Positions 1-9,475 of a stretch of 64,000 bases of DNA are shown here, one piece after another. The first letter of the stretch is position 1. Each line of letters opens with the position of its first letter. This DNA is from J054 sp963850255 (lineage in GTDB: Bacteria > Pseudomonadota > Gammaproteobacteria > Steroidobacterales > GCA-2729495): the NCBI GenBank assembly GCA_963850255.1, contig CAWKLL010000036.1, positions 37,751 through 101,750 on the forward strand. Reading direction: 5' to 3'. The translations under genes and the position numbers were made by a program. The notes under the pieces are model-generated. The model searched no databases, was not told where the DNA came from, and saw only the letters and a list, made by a program, of their open reading frames with translations.

Positions 1-1
1 C

Positions 2-833
2 AGCGATACGGACGAGGTTAGCGCCATCGCGCAAACCATAGACGATGCGGCCGAGCCTCCGGCATCAGCCACCGTGGTTGTGGCGACGGTGGCAGCTGTC
101 ACGCCGGAACCGCGCCCAGCCTGAAGCTGGCGTTGACACGGCTTCAGCAGCTGCGGACAGCGCCGACAGTCCGGATACAGCCGATAAACCTGCGCCGAAA
201 GAACCTGTGGCGCAGGACTCGGTAGAACCGACAAGCGTCTCCGCAGCCGTCAGTGTCGCCGTTGTCGCAGCGCAAGCCGAGGACGAAGCCAACGGGGTCG
301 AGCAAACCGTAGCTGAAAGCCCCGCCGCGCCGGAACCTGTGCAGAGCAGCGAACCGCCCGCAGAACCAGAGCGAGATACCGTCGAATTACCGACCGAACC
401 CGTGCTGGCTTCTACACTAAGCCTGGCAATGGTCAGCCCGGACAGCGAGCCGCGACAGGAAGCTGTCGAACAGGTAACCGTGCCGGTTCCGGAAAGCGCA
501 GTTGCGCCAGACCCTGAAGACTATGGGCCGCCCGGGGAATTCGCGCCGGTGAAGATTGAAGAGGTGTTGATGTCAACCCTGAAATTCGATCGCTTCGTCG
601 AGCCCAAGTTTCCGCGACGGGCGAGCAAACGCGACATCACGGGCTGGGTCGACGTGGCTTTCGTCGTATCGAGCGGCGGTGAAACATCCGACATTAAGGT
701 GCTTGCGGCAGAACCGGGTGGCGTATTCGAAGAATCCGCCATCGCAGCTGTAGAGCGCTGGCGATTCAAGGCGCGCAAAGTCGATGGTGAAGCCGTCGCC
801 AGCCGAACGAAAATTCGACTGCGCTTTGACTGA
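2..833 (+). CDS. TonB-family C-terminal domain protein, 5'-truncated by the window and frameshifted
   Basis: The last ~90 residues form a TonB C-terminal fold: a PKFPRRA segment, a GWVDVAFVV strand, the EESAIAAVERWRFKA helix and a closing KIRLRF strand. Proteins with this domain carry inner-membrane proton-motive energy to outer-membrane receptors, or act as periplasmic adaptors. The preceding ~170 residues are a low-complexity Ala/Pro/Glu/Val linker typical of a periplasm-spanning segment. The gene begins outside the window. Positions 2-121 read the same Ala/Pro/Val-rich linker in another frame, which stops at 122-124. The downstream frame has its own stop at 39-41, so one extra base near 103-124 is the simplest explanation. 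The gene converges on the next gene with only 21 bp between stop codons. The partner receptor is unknown. Confidence 0.75.
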
Positions 834-854
834 AGCCGCAGCGCCAGCGGTCGC

Positions 855-1652
855 CTAGTAACCCAACGGCCCAAACACGTCGCGCTTGCGAAACAGGCTG
901 GTGAAGAAACGCCAGCGAACCTTGCCAGGCGTAAGCCAGCGCACGGCCGCAGCATTTTTATCAGCCGCCAGCATGCCCTCCACAAGGAACGGGGTTACCG
1001 TTTCCACCCGGTCAGCCAGAATATTCAGTATCTTCTTGCTCTGCTCCCAGCGCTTGCCACGCTGGTCCGGCGGCGGCACCAGCAGGTCGGTTACGACGAT
1101 ACCCGGACTCAGGTAACACATTTTTACGGGCGTCTTCTTTAATTCCAACGCCAGCGCCTTGGTCAGATACTTCACCGCATATTTTGTTGAGCCGTAAGGC
1201 GCCACGGCAGGACGAACCTGGCCATTGCTGCCAAAACCCTCCATGTTGAAAATGCGCCCGCTACCTTGCTGGTACATTCCGGGAATAGCGACCCGACAAC
1301 CGTTCATCAGGCCGATCAGGTTAGTCTGCACCGTTAGCGCAAAGTCTTCCGGCGGCACGGCGAAGAACGGCGCTTTTACGCCGTCGCGGCCGGCATTGTT
1401 CACCCAGATGTCGACACTGCCAAGAGCTGCAACGGCGGCATCCCAGAGCGCCTGCACCTGTTCGTAGTCGGCGACGTCACAAGCCTGCCCCGCGATGCGG
1501 CGATCCGGCCATTCGCGCTGCAACTCGCCGACGGTCTGGCTGACGGCTGCCTCGCGGCGACTGGAAATGACGACATCGTGGCCACGGCGCAGAAATTCCA
1601 CGGCCATACCCCGGCCGATACCCTTGGTGCTGCCCGTTATGACGATGTTCAT
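855..1652 (-). CDS. SDR-family NAD(P)-dependent oxidoreductase
   Basis: A classical short-chain dehydrogenase of 265 residues. It has the N-terminal cofactor motif TGSTKGIGRG, the NNAG motif in mid-protein and the catalytic pair in YGSTKYAVK (Tyr-x3-Lys). The start at 1652 is preferred over an upstream one at 1763 because the Rossmann strand MNIVITGS begins there and a GGAGA ribosome site lies about 7 bases before it. The upstream extension is Arg/Ser-rich and does not look like protein. It probably reduces or oxidises a small hydroxyl/keto substrate in the cytoplasm; the substrate cannot be told from sequence. It is divergent from the cytochrome gene at 1834 and convergent with the TonB gene. 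Confidence 0.85.
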   Translation of the reverse strand: MNIVITGSTKGIGRGMAVEFLRRGHDVVISSRREAAVSQTVGELQREWPDRRIAGQACDVADYEQVQALWDAAVAALGSVDIWVNNAGRDGVKAPFFAVPPEDFALTVQTNLIGLMNGCRVAIPGMYQQGSGRIFNMEGFGSNGQVRPAVAPYGSTKYAVKYLTKALALELKKTPVKMCYLSPGIVVTDLLVPPPDQRGKRWEQSKKILNILADRVETVTPFLVEGMLAADKNAAAVRWLTPGKVRWRFFTSLFRKRDVFGPLGY

Positions 1653-1833
1653 ACTGAATCTCCGATGATATAGATGGCCAGGCAATTTAGTTCTGCTAGG
1701 CTCGGCGCAAGAATGGTAACGGCTGGATCGCGCTGCCGGGCTGTCAATCGGCGATTCTGGCACCGCTGAACCGCGCTGCGGTATGCAGCCGCTGCTGAAG
1801 CTTTTTCAACCAGCCCACAGGACTTTTGCCATC

Positions 1834-2130
1834 ATGCTGCAGCCCATTGCCCAATTCCTGCTTTTACTCGGACTGTTAATCGCTGGCAGCGCCACGGCTG
1901 GCGGCCACCAGCAGACTGAAAGCGCCGGCCAGGGCCTGCCTGGTGAGACCAAGGCGCAACTTTGCATGGGCTGCCACCAGGCCGGTGACTTTGACGGCTT
2001 CAGCCAGGCAATCATTGCCGAAGCGATTCAGGCTGTGAATGAAGAACAGCGCTCGCACCCGACGATCGGGGAGCTCTCGGCCCAGGAAATCACCGAAATC
2101 AGCGCCTACTTCGACGCGATCTCCGATTGA
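1834..2130 (+). CDS. Small periplasmic monohaem cytochrome c
   Basis: A 98-residue protein with a signal peptide (hydrophobic LLLLGLLIAG, cleavage near ATAGG) and one haem site, C44-M-G-C-H48. The C-terminal half ends in a LSAQEITEISAYF helix typical of small class I cytochromes c. In that family the sixth iron ligand is normally a Met before this helix. Here the expected region reads HPTIGELS and no Met follows the haem site, so the haem may be His-ligated or five-coordinate. The start is placed at the Met directly before the hydrophobic segment; an ATG at 1783 is possible. Its stop overlaps the likely TTG start of the lactonase gene (TTGA), so the two are probably co-transcribed. Confidence 0.75.
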   Translation: MLQPIAQFLLLLGLLIAGSATAGGHQQTESAGQGLPGETKAQLCMGCHQAGDFDGFSQAIIAEAIQAVNEEQRSHPTIGELSAQEITEISAYFDAISD

Positions 2131-2844
2131 AACCGGATAGCTGGCAGGTATTTTCTGATTCCGACGCGCTGGCCAGCGCCGCCGCTCATTCGATACTCGC
2201 AGTGGCCGCCAGAAGCGTTCGCACGGCAGGGCAGTTTTCACCTGGCATTGCCAGGCGGTACAACACCGATAGAAACCTTTCGGCATCTGCGCCATGCCGA
2301 AGTCGACTGGTCCGAATGGCAGATTTTTTTCGGCGACGAGCGTTGCCTGCCAGCCGGCGACCCCGAACGTAACGACAGCGTTGCGGACCGTCATTGGTTG
2401 CAGCACGTCAAGTTACGCGCGGATCAGATTCATCGAATTCCAGCCGAGTTGGGTCCGGATAAAGCCGCGCAAGCCTATGCCACAACACTGGCAGCTGCCC
2501 GCCGGCTTGATCTGGTGTTGTTGGGGCTGGGCGAGGACGGTCATACAGCCAGCCTGTTCCCCGCCGCGCCGCTGGGAAACGCTGCCGATGCACCCGCCGT
2601 ATTGGGCGTGCAGAGCGCACCCAAGTTGCCGCGACAACGGGTCAGCCTGAGTGTGAGCAGCATCAATGCCGCCGACACTGTGCTGGTTCTGGCCAGTGGC
2701 AGGAACAAGGCGAACGCCGTTGCACGCTGGTGCCGCGGCGACAGCCTGCCGATCAGCGCTATCCGGCCAAGCGGTACCCTGCAGGTTATGTTGACGGCTG
2801 ACGCTGCCGGCGACGCCCATTGGCCGACCTCAACTGGCCGATGA
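2127..2844 (+). CDS. pgl: 6-phosphogluconolactonase, frameshifted
   Basis: Pgl hydrolyses 6-phosphogluconolactone in the oxidative pentose-phosphate and Entner-Doudoroff pathways. Diagnostic stretches are LALPGGTTPIETFRHL, the FFGDERCLP loop with its NDS follow-up, and LVLLGLGEDGHTASLFP. The N-terminal helix (WQVFSDSDALASAAAHSIL) is read from a TTG at 2127, in a different frame from the conserved body. Dropping one base near 2209-2216 gives a continuous protein of ~239 residues, the normal family length. I therefore read this as one gene with a one-base insertion. It overlaps the upstream cytochrome stop and precedes the CDF transporter by about 60 bp. Confidence 0.8.
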
Positions 2845-2908
2845 TTGCATTCAGACCCGCCTTTACCGACACTCGAAGCACTGCTTGACCGGATCAACTG
2901 ATCGACAC

Positions 2909-3847
2909 ATGGCTGGATCTTCACGCAAAGCGATCTACGCGGCGCTAGTCGGCAATGGGCTGATTGCTGTCACCAAGTTTGGCGCAGCCGCCTTTACCGG
3001 CAGTGCCGCGATGTTGTCCGAAGGCATCCACTCACTGGTAGACACGGGCAACCAGGTCCTGCTGTTACTCGGTCTCCAGCGTGCCGGCCGACCACCCAGC
3101 AAAGAGTTTCCTTTTGGCCACGGTAAAGAGGTTTATTTCTGGTCCTTTGCGGTCGCCATACTGATCTTTGCACTTGGCGCCGGTATTTCCATATATCAGG
3201 GCGTCATTCACATCCTGGAACCCGCAGAAATTGAAAATGTACGCGTCAACTACATCGTATTGGGACTCGCGATCCTGTTCGAAGCCGGCGCTTTCGCGGT
3301 TGCCTATCGTGAGTTTGCCGCGCACAAGGGCGAGCTTGGATTCCTGGAAGCCGTCAAACGCGGCAAGGACCCCAGCCTCTACGTGGTCTTGTTCGAGGAC
3401 GGCGCAGCGATGCTCGGCTTGCTGGTTGCCCTCGGCGGCATTGCCCTGGCCGAGGTCACCGGCAATCCGGTATTTGACGGCGTTGCCTCGTTACTGATCG
3501 GAATCATTCTTGCTCTGACCGCCGTTTGGCTGGCCTACGAAACACAGTCTTTACTGATCGGCGAAAGCGCATCGAGCTGGATCGTCAAGGACATTCGCCA
3601 GACCCTGACACGCAGTGAGGTCATTACGAGCATTAACGAGGTTGCCAGCCTGCATATGGGCCCCAACTTCATTCTGGTTACCATCAGTGTGGACTTTGCA
3701 GAAAACTTGAGCGCCAGCGATGTGGAAGCCGAGGTTTCGGCGTTGACGCGCGCCATCAAAGCTATTGATCCCGACGTGCGCCGGGTATTTATAGAGGCGC
3801 AAAAACCCGGCGACCACCGGCGTGAAGTAGCGGAGTCCCTGAACTGA
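2909..3847 (+). CDS. Cation diffusion facilitator (CDF) metal transporter
   Basis: A 312-residue inner-membrane protein with about six hydrophobic helices and a cytoplasmic C-terminal domain. The first metal half-site is in LSEGIHSLVDTGNQ (His-x3-Asp). The second appears as VLFEDGAAMLG, where Glu-Asp replaces the usual His-x3-Asp; this is the pattern of the SLC30A9-like CDF branch. CDF proteins export Zn, Co, Fe or Mn against protons. Metal choice cannot be assigned here, and the Glu substitution argues against a typical zinc exporter. The ATG at 2909 is chosen over a TTG at 2885. Its stop overlaps the likely CTG start of apbE. Confidence 0.85.
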   Translation: MAGSSRKAIYAALVGNGLIAVTKFGAAAFTGSAAMLSEGIHSLVDTGNQVLLLLGLQRAGRPPSKEFPFGHGKEVYFWSFAVAILIFALGAGISIYQGVIHILEPAEIENVRVNYIVLGLAILFEAGAFAVAYREFAAHKGELGFLEAVKRGKDPSLYVVLFEDGAAMLGLLVALGGIALAEVTGNPVFDGVASLLIGIILALTAVWLAYETQSLLIGESASSWIVKDIRQTLTRSEVITSINEVASLHMGPNFILVTISVDFAENLSASDVEAEVSALTRAIKAIDPDVRRVFIEAQKPGDHRREVAESLN

Positions 3848-4866
3848 CCCGGGCGTCTTTAGCCGCTCTCGGGCTGGCACTATTTCTTGCTGGCTGCGCA
3901 CCCGCGCCAGCGCCAGCAACGCTGCGATTCGAAGGCATCACCATGGGCACGGTTTACAACGTGCGCCTGACCAGGCTGCCCGGCGGATTCGAGCTCGCGG
4001 AAGTTGCCGCGCTGGTCGATGCGGAACTGCTGCAAGTAAACGCTGCCATGTCGACTTATGATCCGCAGTCGGAGTTGTCGCGCTTTAACACCCAGGCCAG
4101 CACTGAATGGTTCCGGGTATCGCGCAGCCTGGCGAGCATAGTCGCCGAGGCTCAGCGCATCGCAGAAATTAGCGAGGGCGCTTTCGACATCACGGCCGGG
4201 CCGCTGGTAGACCTGTGGGGATTCGGTCCGGAACGCGGTCGCCAGGCGCCACCCGCAGAGAGCGAACTTAAAGCGGCCCGAGCCCAGGTTGGTCATCACT
4301 TGTTGTTGGTTCGAACCGATCCGCCGGCGCTAAAAAAGCAGCAAGGAGATTTGCGGGCAGACCTGTCAGCCATCGCCAAAGGCCATGGTGTTGATCGCGT
4401 CGCCCTGCGCTTGGAAGACCTGGGCATCCGCAACTACCTGGTAGAGATCGGCGGCGAGGTGCGCGCATTGGGCCGCCGGGCCGACGGCAAGCCCTGGCAA
4501 ATCGGTGTCGAACGTCCCGGCGGCCAGGGACAAGCAGTCCGGCAGATATTGCCCCTGACCGGCGGCGCCCTGGCGACTTCAGGTGACTATAGAAATTTTT
4601 TCAGCAATGCCGGTCGGCGTTACAGCCACATTATTGATCCGCGCAACGGCCAGCCCATCGCACATGCGCTGGCCGCGGTTACCGTATTTGCGCCGGACTG
4701 TGCCAGCGCCGATGCCTGGGCCACCGCCCTGAGCGTGCTCGGACCCGAGGCCGGTCTTGCCCTTGCAGAACAACTGCAACTCGCCGCGATGTTCGTACTG
4801 CGCGATGGTGAGAATTTCACCGACCTGCGCAGCCGCGCGTTTGACTCGGCATTTGCCGAGCACTGA
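3844..4866 (+). CDS. apbE: FAD:protein FMN transferase, lipoprotein (ApbE family)
   Basis: ApbE attaches FMN covalently to Thr/Ser of periplasmic-side flavoproteins, such as NqrB/C- or RnfG-type subunits. Seen here: GITMGTVYNV at the start of the mature domain, MSTYDPQSELSRFN, GAFDITAGPLVDLWGFG, the Asp/Ala-rich DLSAIAKGHGVDRV, GGEVRALG and SHIIDPRNGQP. These cover the family's flavin and Mg sites. Reading upstream in frame from the first ATG (3943) gives a signal peptide with a lipobox (LFLAGC) and no ATG, GTG or TTG. The only start-like codon is CTG at 3844, which overlaps the previous stop (CTGA) and has GGAG about 8 bases upstream. I take CTG as the likely start. No flavoprotein target is encoded nearby. 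Confidence 0.85.
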   Translation: MTRASLAALGLALFLAGCAPAPAPATLRFEGITMGTVYNVRLTRLPGGFELAEVAALVDAELLQVNAAMSTYDPQSELSRFNTQASTEWFRVSRSLASIVAEAQRIAEISEGAFDITAGPLVDLWGFGPERGRQAPPAESELKAARAQVGHHLLLVRTDPPALKKQQGDLRADLSAIAKGHGVDRVALRLEDLGIRNYLVEIGGEVRALGRRADGKPWQIGVERPGGQGQAVRQILPLTGGALATSGDYRNFFSNAGRRYSHIIDPRNGQPIAHALAAVTVFAPDCASADAWATALSVLGPEAGLALAEQLQLAAMFVLRDGENFTDLRSRAFDSAFAEH

Positions 4867-4898
4867 AAACGCACGCTGCCGTTACCCGGGAGACGCCC

Positions 4899-5267
4899 AT
4901 GATCGATCACATCGGACTGCTGGTCAGCGATTTTACGACCAGTCGCGAATTCTATCGGCCGGTACTCGAAGCCCTCGGTTTCGGCCTGGTTGAAGAACAT
5001 GCGCAGCGTGCCGGCTTTGGGCCGCCGGGCATGCCACTGTTCTGGATCTACCAGGGCGATGCTGCGCGCAGCGAGGTGCACGTTGCCCTGCGCGCAACGG
5101 ATCGCGCCGAGGTTGCGGCCTTCTATACCGCTGCAATGGCTGCCGGCGCTGTCAGTAATGGCGCGCCCGGATTGCGCCCCGAATATCACGCTAACTATTA
5201 CGCAGCCTTTGTACGCGACCCCGACGGTAACAATCTGGAGGCCGTTTGCCATCAAGCGGCGAGCTGA
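4899..5267 (+). CDS. VOC (glyoxalase/dioxygenase fold) family protein
   Basis: A 122-residue single-domain protein that starts with the VOC strand MIDHIGLLVSDFTTSREFY and ends with the metal-site strand FVRDPDGNNLEAV. One His (IDHIG) and one Glu (NLEAV) are in the positions where VOC proteins bind a divalent metal. No signal peptide is seen, so it should be cytoplasmic. The family includes glyoxalases, extradiol dioxygenases and fosfomycin or bleomycin resistance proteins; nothing here selects one. It lies 32 bp after apbE in the same direction. Confidence 0.8.
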   Translation: MIDHIGLLVSDFTTSREFYRPVLEALGFGLVEEHAQRAGFGPPGMPLFWIYQGDAARSEVHVALRATDRAEVAAFYTAAMAAGAVSNGAPGLRPEYHANYYAAFVRDPDGNNLEAVCHQAAS

Positions 5268-5332
5268 TGCTTGACGACAGCCGTCGCCATCACGGCTGGC
5301 CGGGCAGAGTGCCGGCGCATAGACTTCGCTGT

Positions 5333-7338
5333 ATGAAAAAATATGGCGCGATCATGGCTGCCGCCTGGCTGACCTGGCCGGCACTTTACGTTCCGGTAAC
5401 CGCAGCATCGGACTGGAGCCATTACGGCGGCAACGCAGGTGGCCAGCAGTATTCCGCGCTGGACCAGATCAACCGCAGCAACGTCGGACAACTGGAAGTT
5501 GCCTGGCAGTATCGCAGCGGAGAACTCGAGCGGCGCAGCGAGTTCGCCAACGCTACAGCCAAAGTTCAGGTCAATCCTATTCTGCTGTCCGCGGCGGCCG
5601 GCGGCCACCTTGTGCTTTGCACACCGTTCAACCGCGTTATTGCCCTGGATCCGGCCAATGGCCGGGAGCGCTGGGTATATGACCCGCAAATACGCATTGG
5701 TGGCTACGCCAGCGAGGGAGATCCCGAAGGACTGCGCAGCCCTGCGTTCGCCAACTGCCGCGGCCTCGCTTACTGGTTCGACAAAGAGTCCGAACCGAGA
5801 TCGGCCTGCCGGCATCGCTTGTTGATGAATACCCACGATTTGCGTCTGATCGCCATCAACGCCCGCGATGGCAAGCTGTGCGAAAACTTCGGCGACAAGG
5901 GCAGCATCAACCTGGAAGCCGAGATACTGGCTGCTCAACCACCGGCGTCGGTGGGCGAGGTCAGGTTCGCCTCCCCGCCCGTGGTGGTCAACGGCGTGGT
6001 CGTCATCGGTTCGGTGGTGCGCGACAATCATCGCTTTAATGCGCCATCCGGCGCCGTGCGCGCCTTCGATGCACGTAGCGGCAAACCCCGCTGGACCTGG
6101 GATCCGATTCCGCGCGACGCCAGTGACCCGGCCTATGCCGAGTGGACGGCCGAGGCTGCAGCGACCACCGGCGGCGGCAATGTCTGGGGCCTGATGAGCG
6201 TCGATGAAAAACTCGACCTGGTTTACCTGCCCACCTCGGAGCCCTCGCCGGACTTTTATGGTGGGACGCGGCCGGGCGACAATCGCTATGCTGATTCCAT
6301 CGTCGCCCTGCGCGGTTCCAGCGGTGAGATCGCCTGGCATTTTCAGACTATTCATCACGACGTCTGGGACTACGACAATGCGGCGCAGCCAAGTTTTGCT
6401 GAACTCCGCAAAGACGACCGACCGTTCCCGGCCGTGGTGCTCGGTACGAAAACCGGCATGCTGTTTATCTTTCATCGCGAAACCGGCGAACCCTTCTTCC
6501 CCATCGAAGAGCGACCGAGTCCCCCAGGACGGCGTGCCCGGCGAACAGCTGTCGCCGACGCAGCCATTTCCAGTCAAGCCGCCACCGCTGCTGCCACATG
6601 ATTTTTCCGCCGACGATTTCTGGGGCATCAGTATTTTTGATCGCGGCCAGTGCAGGCAGCGCTACGGGCAATACCGACTGGGACCGATCTACACGCCGCC
6701 GTCACTGCAGGGCACCGTGGTCATGCCATCTACTGCCGGCGGGATTAACTGGGGTGGCATGGCTATTGATCCACGCTCGCGAATCCTGGTCACCAAGGTT
6801 TTGCGCATGGCCCACTACGTCCAGCTTATTCCGCTGGAAGAACTGGCTGATGCAGATCCGGCCGGCGAAAATGTCATGGGCGCGCCGGCACCATTGCTGG
6901 GTACCCCCTATGCCCTCAAACAGGGTCCCGTCGTTTCGCCCATGTTCACGCCCTGCTCGGCGCCGCCCTGGTCGGCGCTGGTGGCCGTGGACCTGCAAGC
7001 CGGCGACAATTCTCTGGCAATCGACGCTGGGCAGCCTGGACAAGCTGATGCCCATCCCCCTGCCCCTGCGCTGGGGCACGGCCAGCTTTGGCGGCCCGAT
7101 GATCACGGCGGGTGGCCTGGTCTTTATCGGTGCCACCCAGGACGACCGCTTGCGCGCCTTCGACCTGGTCAGCGGTGAAGAGCTCTGGGACGCGGTACTT
7201 CCCACGGGCGCCTTCGCCATGCCCATGAGCTATGCCGTAAACGGTCGCCAATTCGTGCTGGTGGCCGCCGGCGGACACCCCTTCGTGTACCAGAAACCCG
7301 GGGACACCCTGACGGCCTTCGCCCTGCCCGAGGACTAG
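5333..7338 (+). CDS. Periplasmic PQQ-dependent dehydrogenase (glucose/quinate type), two frameshifts
   Basis: A quinoprotein dehydrogenase of about 668 residues with a cleavable signal peptide (start 5333, MKKYGAIMAAAWL). It lacks the membrane helices of the E. coli Gcd type, so it should be soluble in the periplasm. Propeller motifs include WSHYGGNAGGQQYSAL, IALDPANGRERW, QTIHHDVWDYD, GGINWGGMAIDP and the tryptophan-docking strands ending GGHPFVYQKPGD. The reading frame changes twice, each time as if one extra base were present: near 6517-6525 (joining EERP to VPQDGVPGE) and near 7007-7011 (joining DLQAGD to ILWQSTLG). Corrected, the protein is colinear with the family from end to end. Substrate is probably a sugar or polyol; electrons would go to quinone or a c-type cytochrome. 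No PQQ biosynthesis genes are in the window. Confidence 0.85.
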
Positions 7339-7410
7339 CCCGCGGCCACGCGGTGGTCATTGCAGCAGCACAAGATCAACCGAATCGCCGCCTGCAACGA
7401 AACTAGCGGT

Positions 7411-8665
7411 ATGTCAGATCAACCAGAAGCGCAGGCTAGCCTGTCCGACAAGCTGCTGCTGTCAGCCGGCATCGTGCTTGTTCGCCATCGGCCAGTCACT
7501 GAATTTCATTATCGTGGCACCGCTGGCGCGCAGCACCGGGCTCACGGAGCTGCAGTTCGGGCTGGCCTACACGCTGGCCAGTTTGCCGCTGGTCTTCAGC
7601 GCGCCCTTCTGGGGTCGAAAAAGCGATGAGCTGGGTCGCAAGCCGGTGTTTATTCTTGGCCTGCTAGGCAGCGGCCTGGGCACACTGGCGCTGGCACTCA
7701 GTCTTAAGGCCGGCCTGGATGGCAAGCTGTCGGTATTTATGGTGCTGATCGCAATCATCCTGGCGCGCAGCTTCTACGGCGTCACCACTTCTGCCCTGTA
7801 CCCGGCCGCAGCCGCCTATATGGCCGATGTCACTACGCTGCAAAACCGTGGCCAGGGAATGGCCCTGATCGGCAGTGCCAACAGCATGGGGTCAATTCTT
7901 GGTCCTTTCCTGGCCGCCGGGCTGGCCTTCGCCGGCGCGCTGATGCCGATGTATGTTGCCGGTGGACTGAGCATCGCTGGCGCCTTCGCCGCTGTTTGCC
8001 TGCTACGCGAACCGCAACGCAAAGACAAGAATACCAAGCGTGCCAAGTCCGATCTCAAGTGGACCGACCCGCGCCTGCGACCTTTTATGATTCTCTGGGC
8101 CTGCTTCTTCCTGGTGTTTATCTCGCTTAACCTGCTCACGGCCTTTTACATTGAGGATCGCCTCGGTATCACCGACAAGACCGCGGTCATTCGCACCGCC
8201 AGCGCGGCATTGCTCAGCATGGCGGTGGTCATCACCATCGTCCAGGGCGTGTTCCTGCAGATCTGGCGGGTGTCTCCGAAACTACTGCTGCGTCTTTGTG
8301 GACCGGCCTTTTGTATGGCCTTGCTGCTGATGGGCTTTGCCACCAATACCAACATGCTGTTCGCCGGATATGCGCTGCTGGGTCTGTCGTTTTCCTTTGC
8401 CACACCTGGCATCAATGGCAGTGCCAGTATGGCCATGAGGCCCGAAGATCAGGGCGCCGCAGCCGGCTACCTCAGCGCTTCAAATACCGTCGGCGCGATT
8501 CTCGCACCGATCGTTGGCACCAGTATTTATCAGATTGCGCCCAACGCGCCATTCCTGTTTGGTGCCGGCCTGTTCGTGGTGCTGAGTATTTACGCACTGA
8601 CGATCAAGGTGGCCGTTCCCGGCGGACCGACGGCTGGCGCAACCACAGCGCCACAGGAAAGCTAG
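7411..8665 (+). CDS. MFS drug/metabolite exporter (DHA1/Tet-like), frameshifted
   Basis: A twelve-helix major facilitator protein of about 417 residues. The loop 2-3 signature is GRKSDELGRKPV, and helix 5 carries GSANSMGSILGPFLAAG, the motif typical of proton-driven exporters of the TetA/DHA1 group. The ATG at 7411 opens MSDQPEAQASLSDKLLLSAGIV in one frame. The rest (LFAIGQSLNFIIVAPLARS onward) is in another. Removing one base near 7476-7481 joins them within the first transmembrane helix. Substrate is unknown. It follows the PQQ dehydrogenase by 72 bp. Confidence 0.8.
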
Positions 8666-8765
8666 GGACAACAGACCGGGCGAACCAGATCCGCGCAGGT
8701 TGGCCAGCGCGATCACCGGCAGTTAGGATCGTCGCAAGCTTGTCGACTTCAGAAAAGGACGCACC

Positions 8766-9446
8766 ATGCTTGCCAGCTGGCTGACGCTGATCGGCGCGAC
8801 TTTTGCCGCGCTGTTACCTATCGCCAATCCGTTCAGCACGGCGCCGGTGTTTCTGGCCGTCACCAGCAATATGATGCCGGACGAGCGCATGGACCAGGCC
8901 CGGCGAGCCTGTATTTATACGTTTTTCACGCTGGCGGTCACGCTCGGCGCCGGCGCCCTGATACTCGCGTTTTTTGGTATTTCCTTGCAGGCACTGCGCA
9001 TCGCTGGTGGCCTGATCGTAGCCAATATCGGCTTTGGCATGCTCAATCCCAAACCTAAAACGGAAGACCCGCAAGAAAAGCACGCAAGCTCCATGGCCAA
9101 ACACGATGTTGCCTTCACGCCCATTGCCATGCCTATGCTGAGCGGACCTGGCTCCATTGCTGTCACCGTCGGCATGGCAACGGAAGCGGACACGCCGCTG
9201 GAAAATCTCGCCATTGTCGTCGGCATCGCGCTGGTCTGCCTGGTTTCCTGGATCGTATTGCGCTCGTCCACGCGTGTGGTCGAACACCTCGGCGCAACGG
9301 GCGTCGATGTACTCAGCCGCATCATGGGTTTGCTGCTGGTCTGTATCGGCATTCAGTTCATATTCCGCGGCCTGGAGGAATTTATCGCCAGCCCGGAATT
9401 CATGGGCGCCATGCTGAACGCAATCAGGGCCGCCAGCGGCAGCTGA
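8766..9446 (+). CDS. MarC-family integral membrane protein
   Basis: A 226-residue, six-helix inner-membrane protein. It matches the MarC/NAAT family by ALLPIANPFSTAPVFLA near the N-terminus, the mid-protein TPIAMPMLSGPGSIA and the last helix ending LLVCIGIQFIFRGLEE. The family was once linked to multiple antibiotic resistance, but its transport role is unsettled. An AGGA ribosome site precedes the ATG. It is convergent with the UbiD gene, with 29 bp between stops. Confidence 0.85.
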   Translation: MLASWLTLIGATFAALLPIANPFSTAPVFLAVTSNMMPDERMDQARRACIYTFFTLAVTLGAGALILAFFGISLQALRIAGGLIVANIGFGMLNPKPKTEDPQEKHASSMAKHDVAFTPIAMPMLSGPGSIAVTVGMATEADTPLENLAIVVGIALVCLVSWIVLRSSTRVVEHLGATGVDVLSRIMGLLLVCIGIQFIFRGLEEFIASPEFMGAMLNAIRAASGS

Positions 9447-9475
9447 CAGCCCTGACTATTCGGCCGTTACGCCGG

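Noticed and set aside
4300..4320. GGTTCGAACC-like sequence resembling a tRNA T-loop
   Set aside because: It lies inside apbE and has no acceptor or anticodon stems around it.
5252..6628. Long minus-strand open frame of 458 codons opposite the PQQ dehydrogenase
   Set aside because: It is the antisense of a gene with clear quinoprotein motifs and has no recognisable domain, signal or ribosome site. High GC keeps such shadow frames open.
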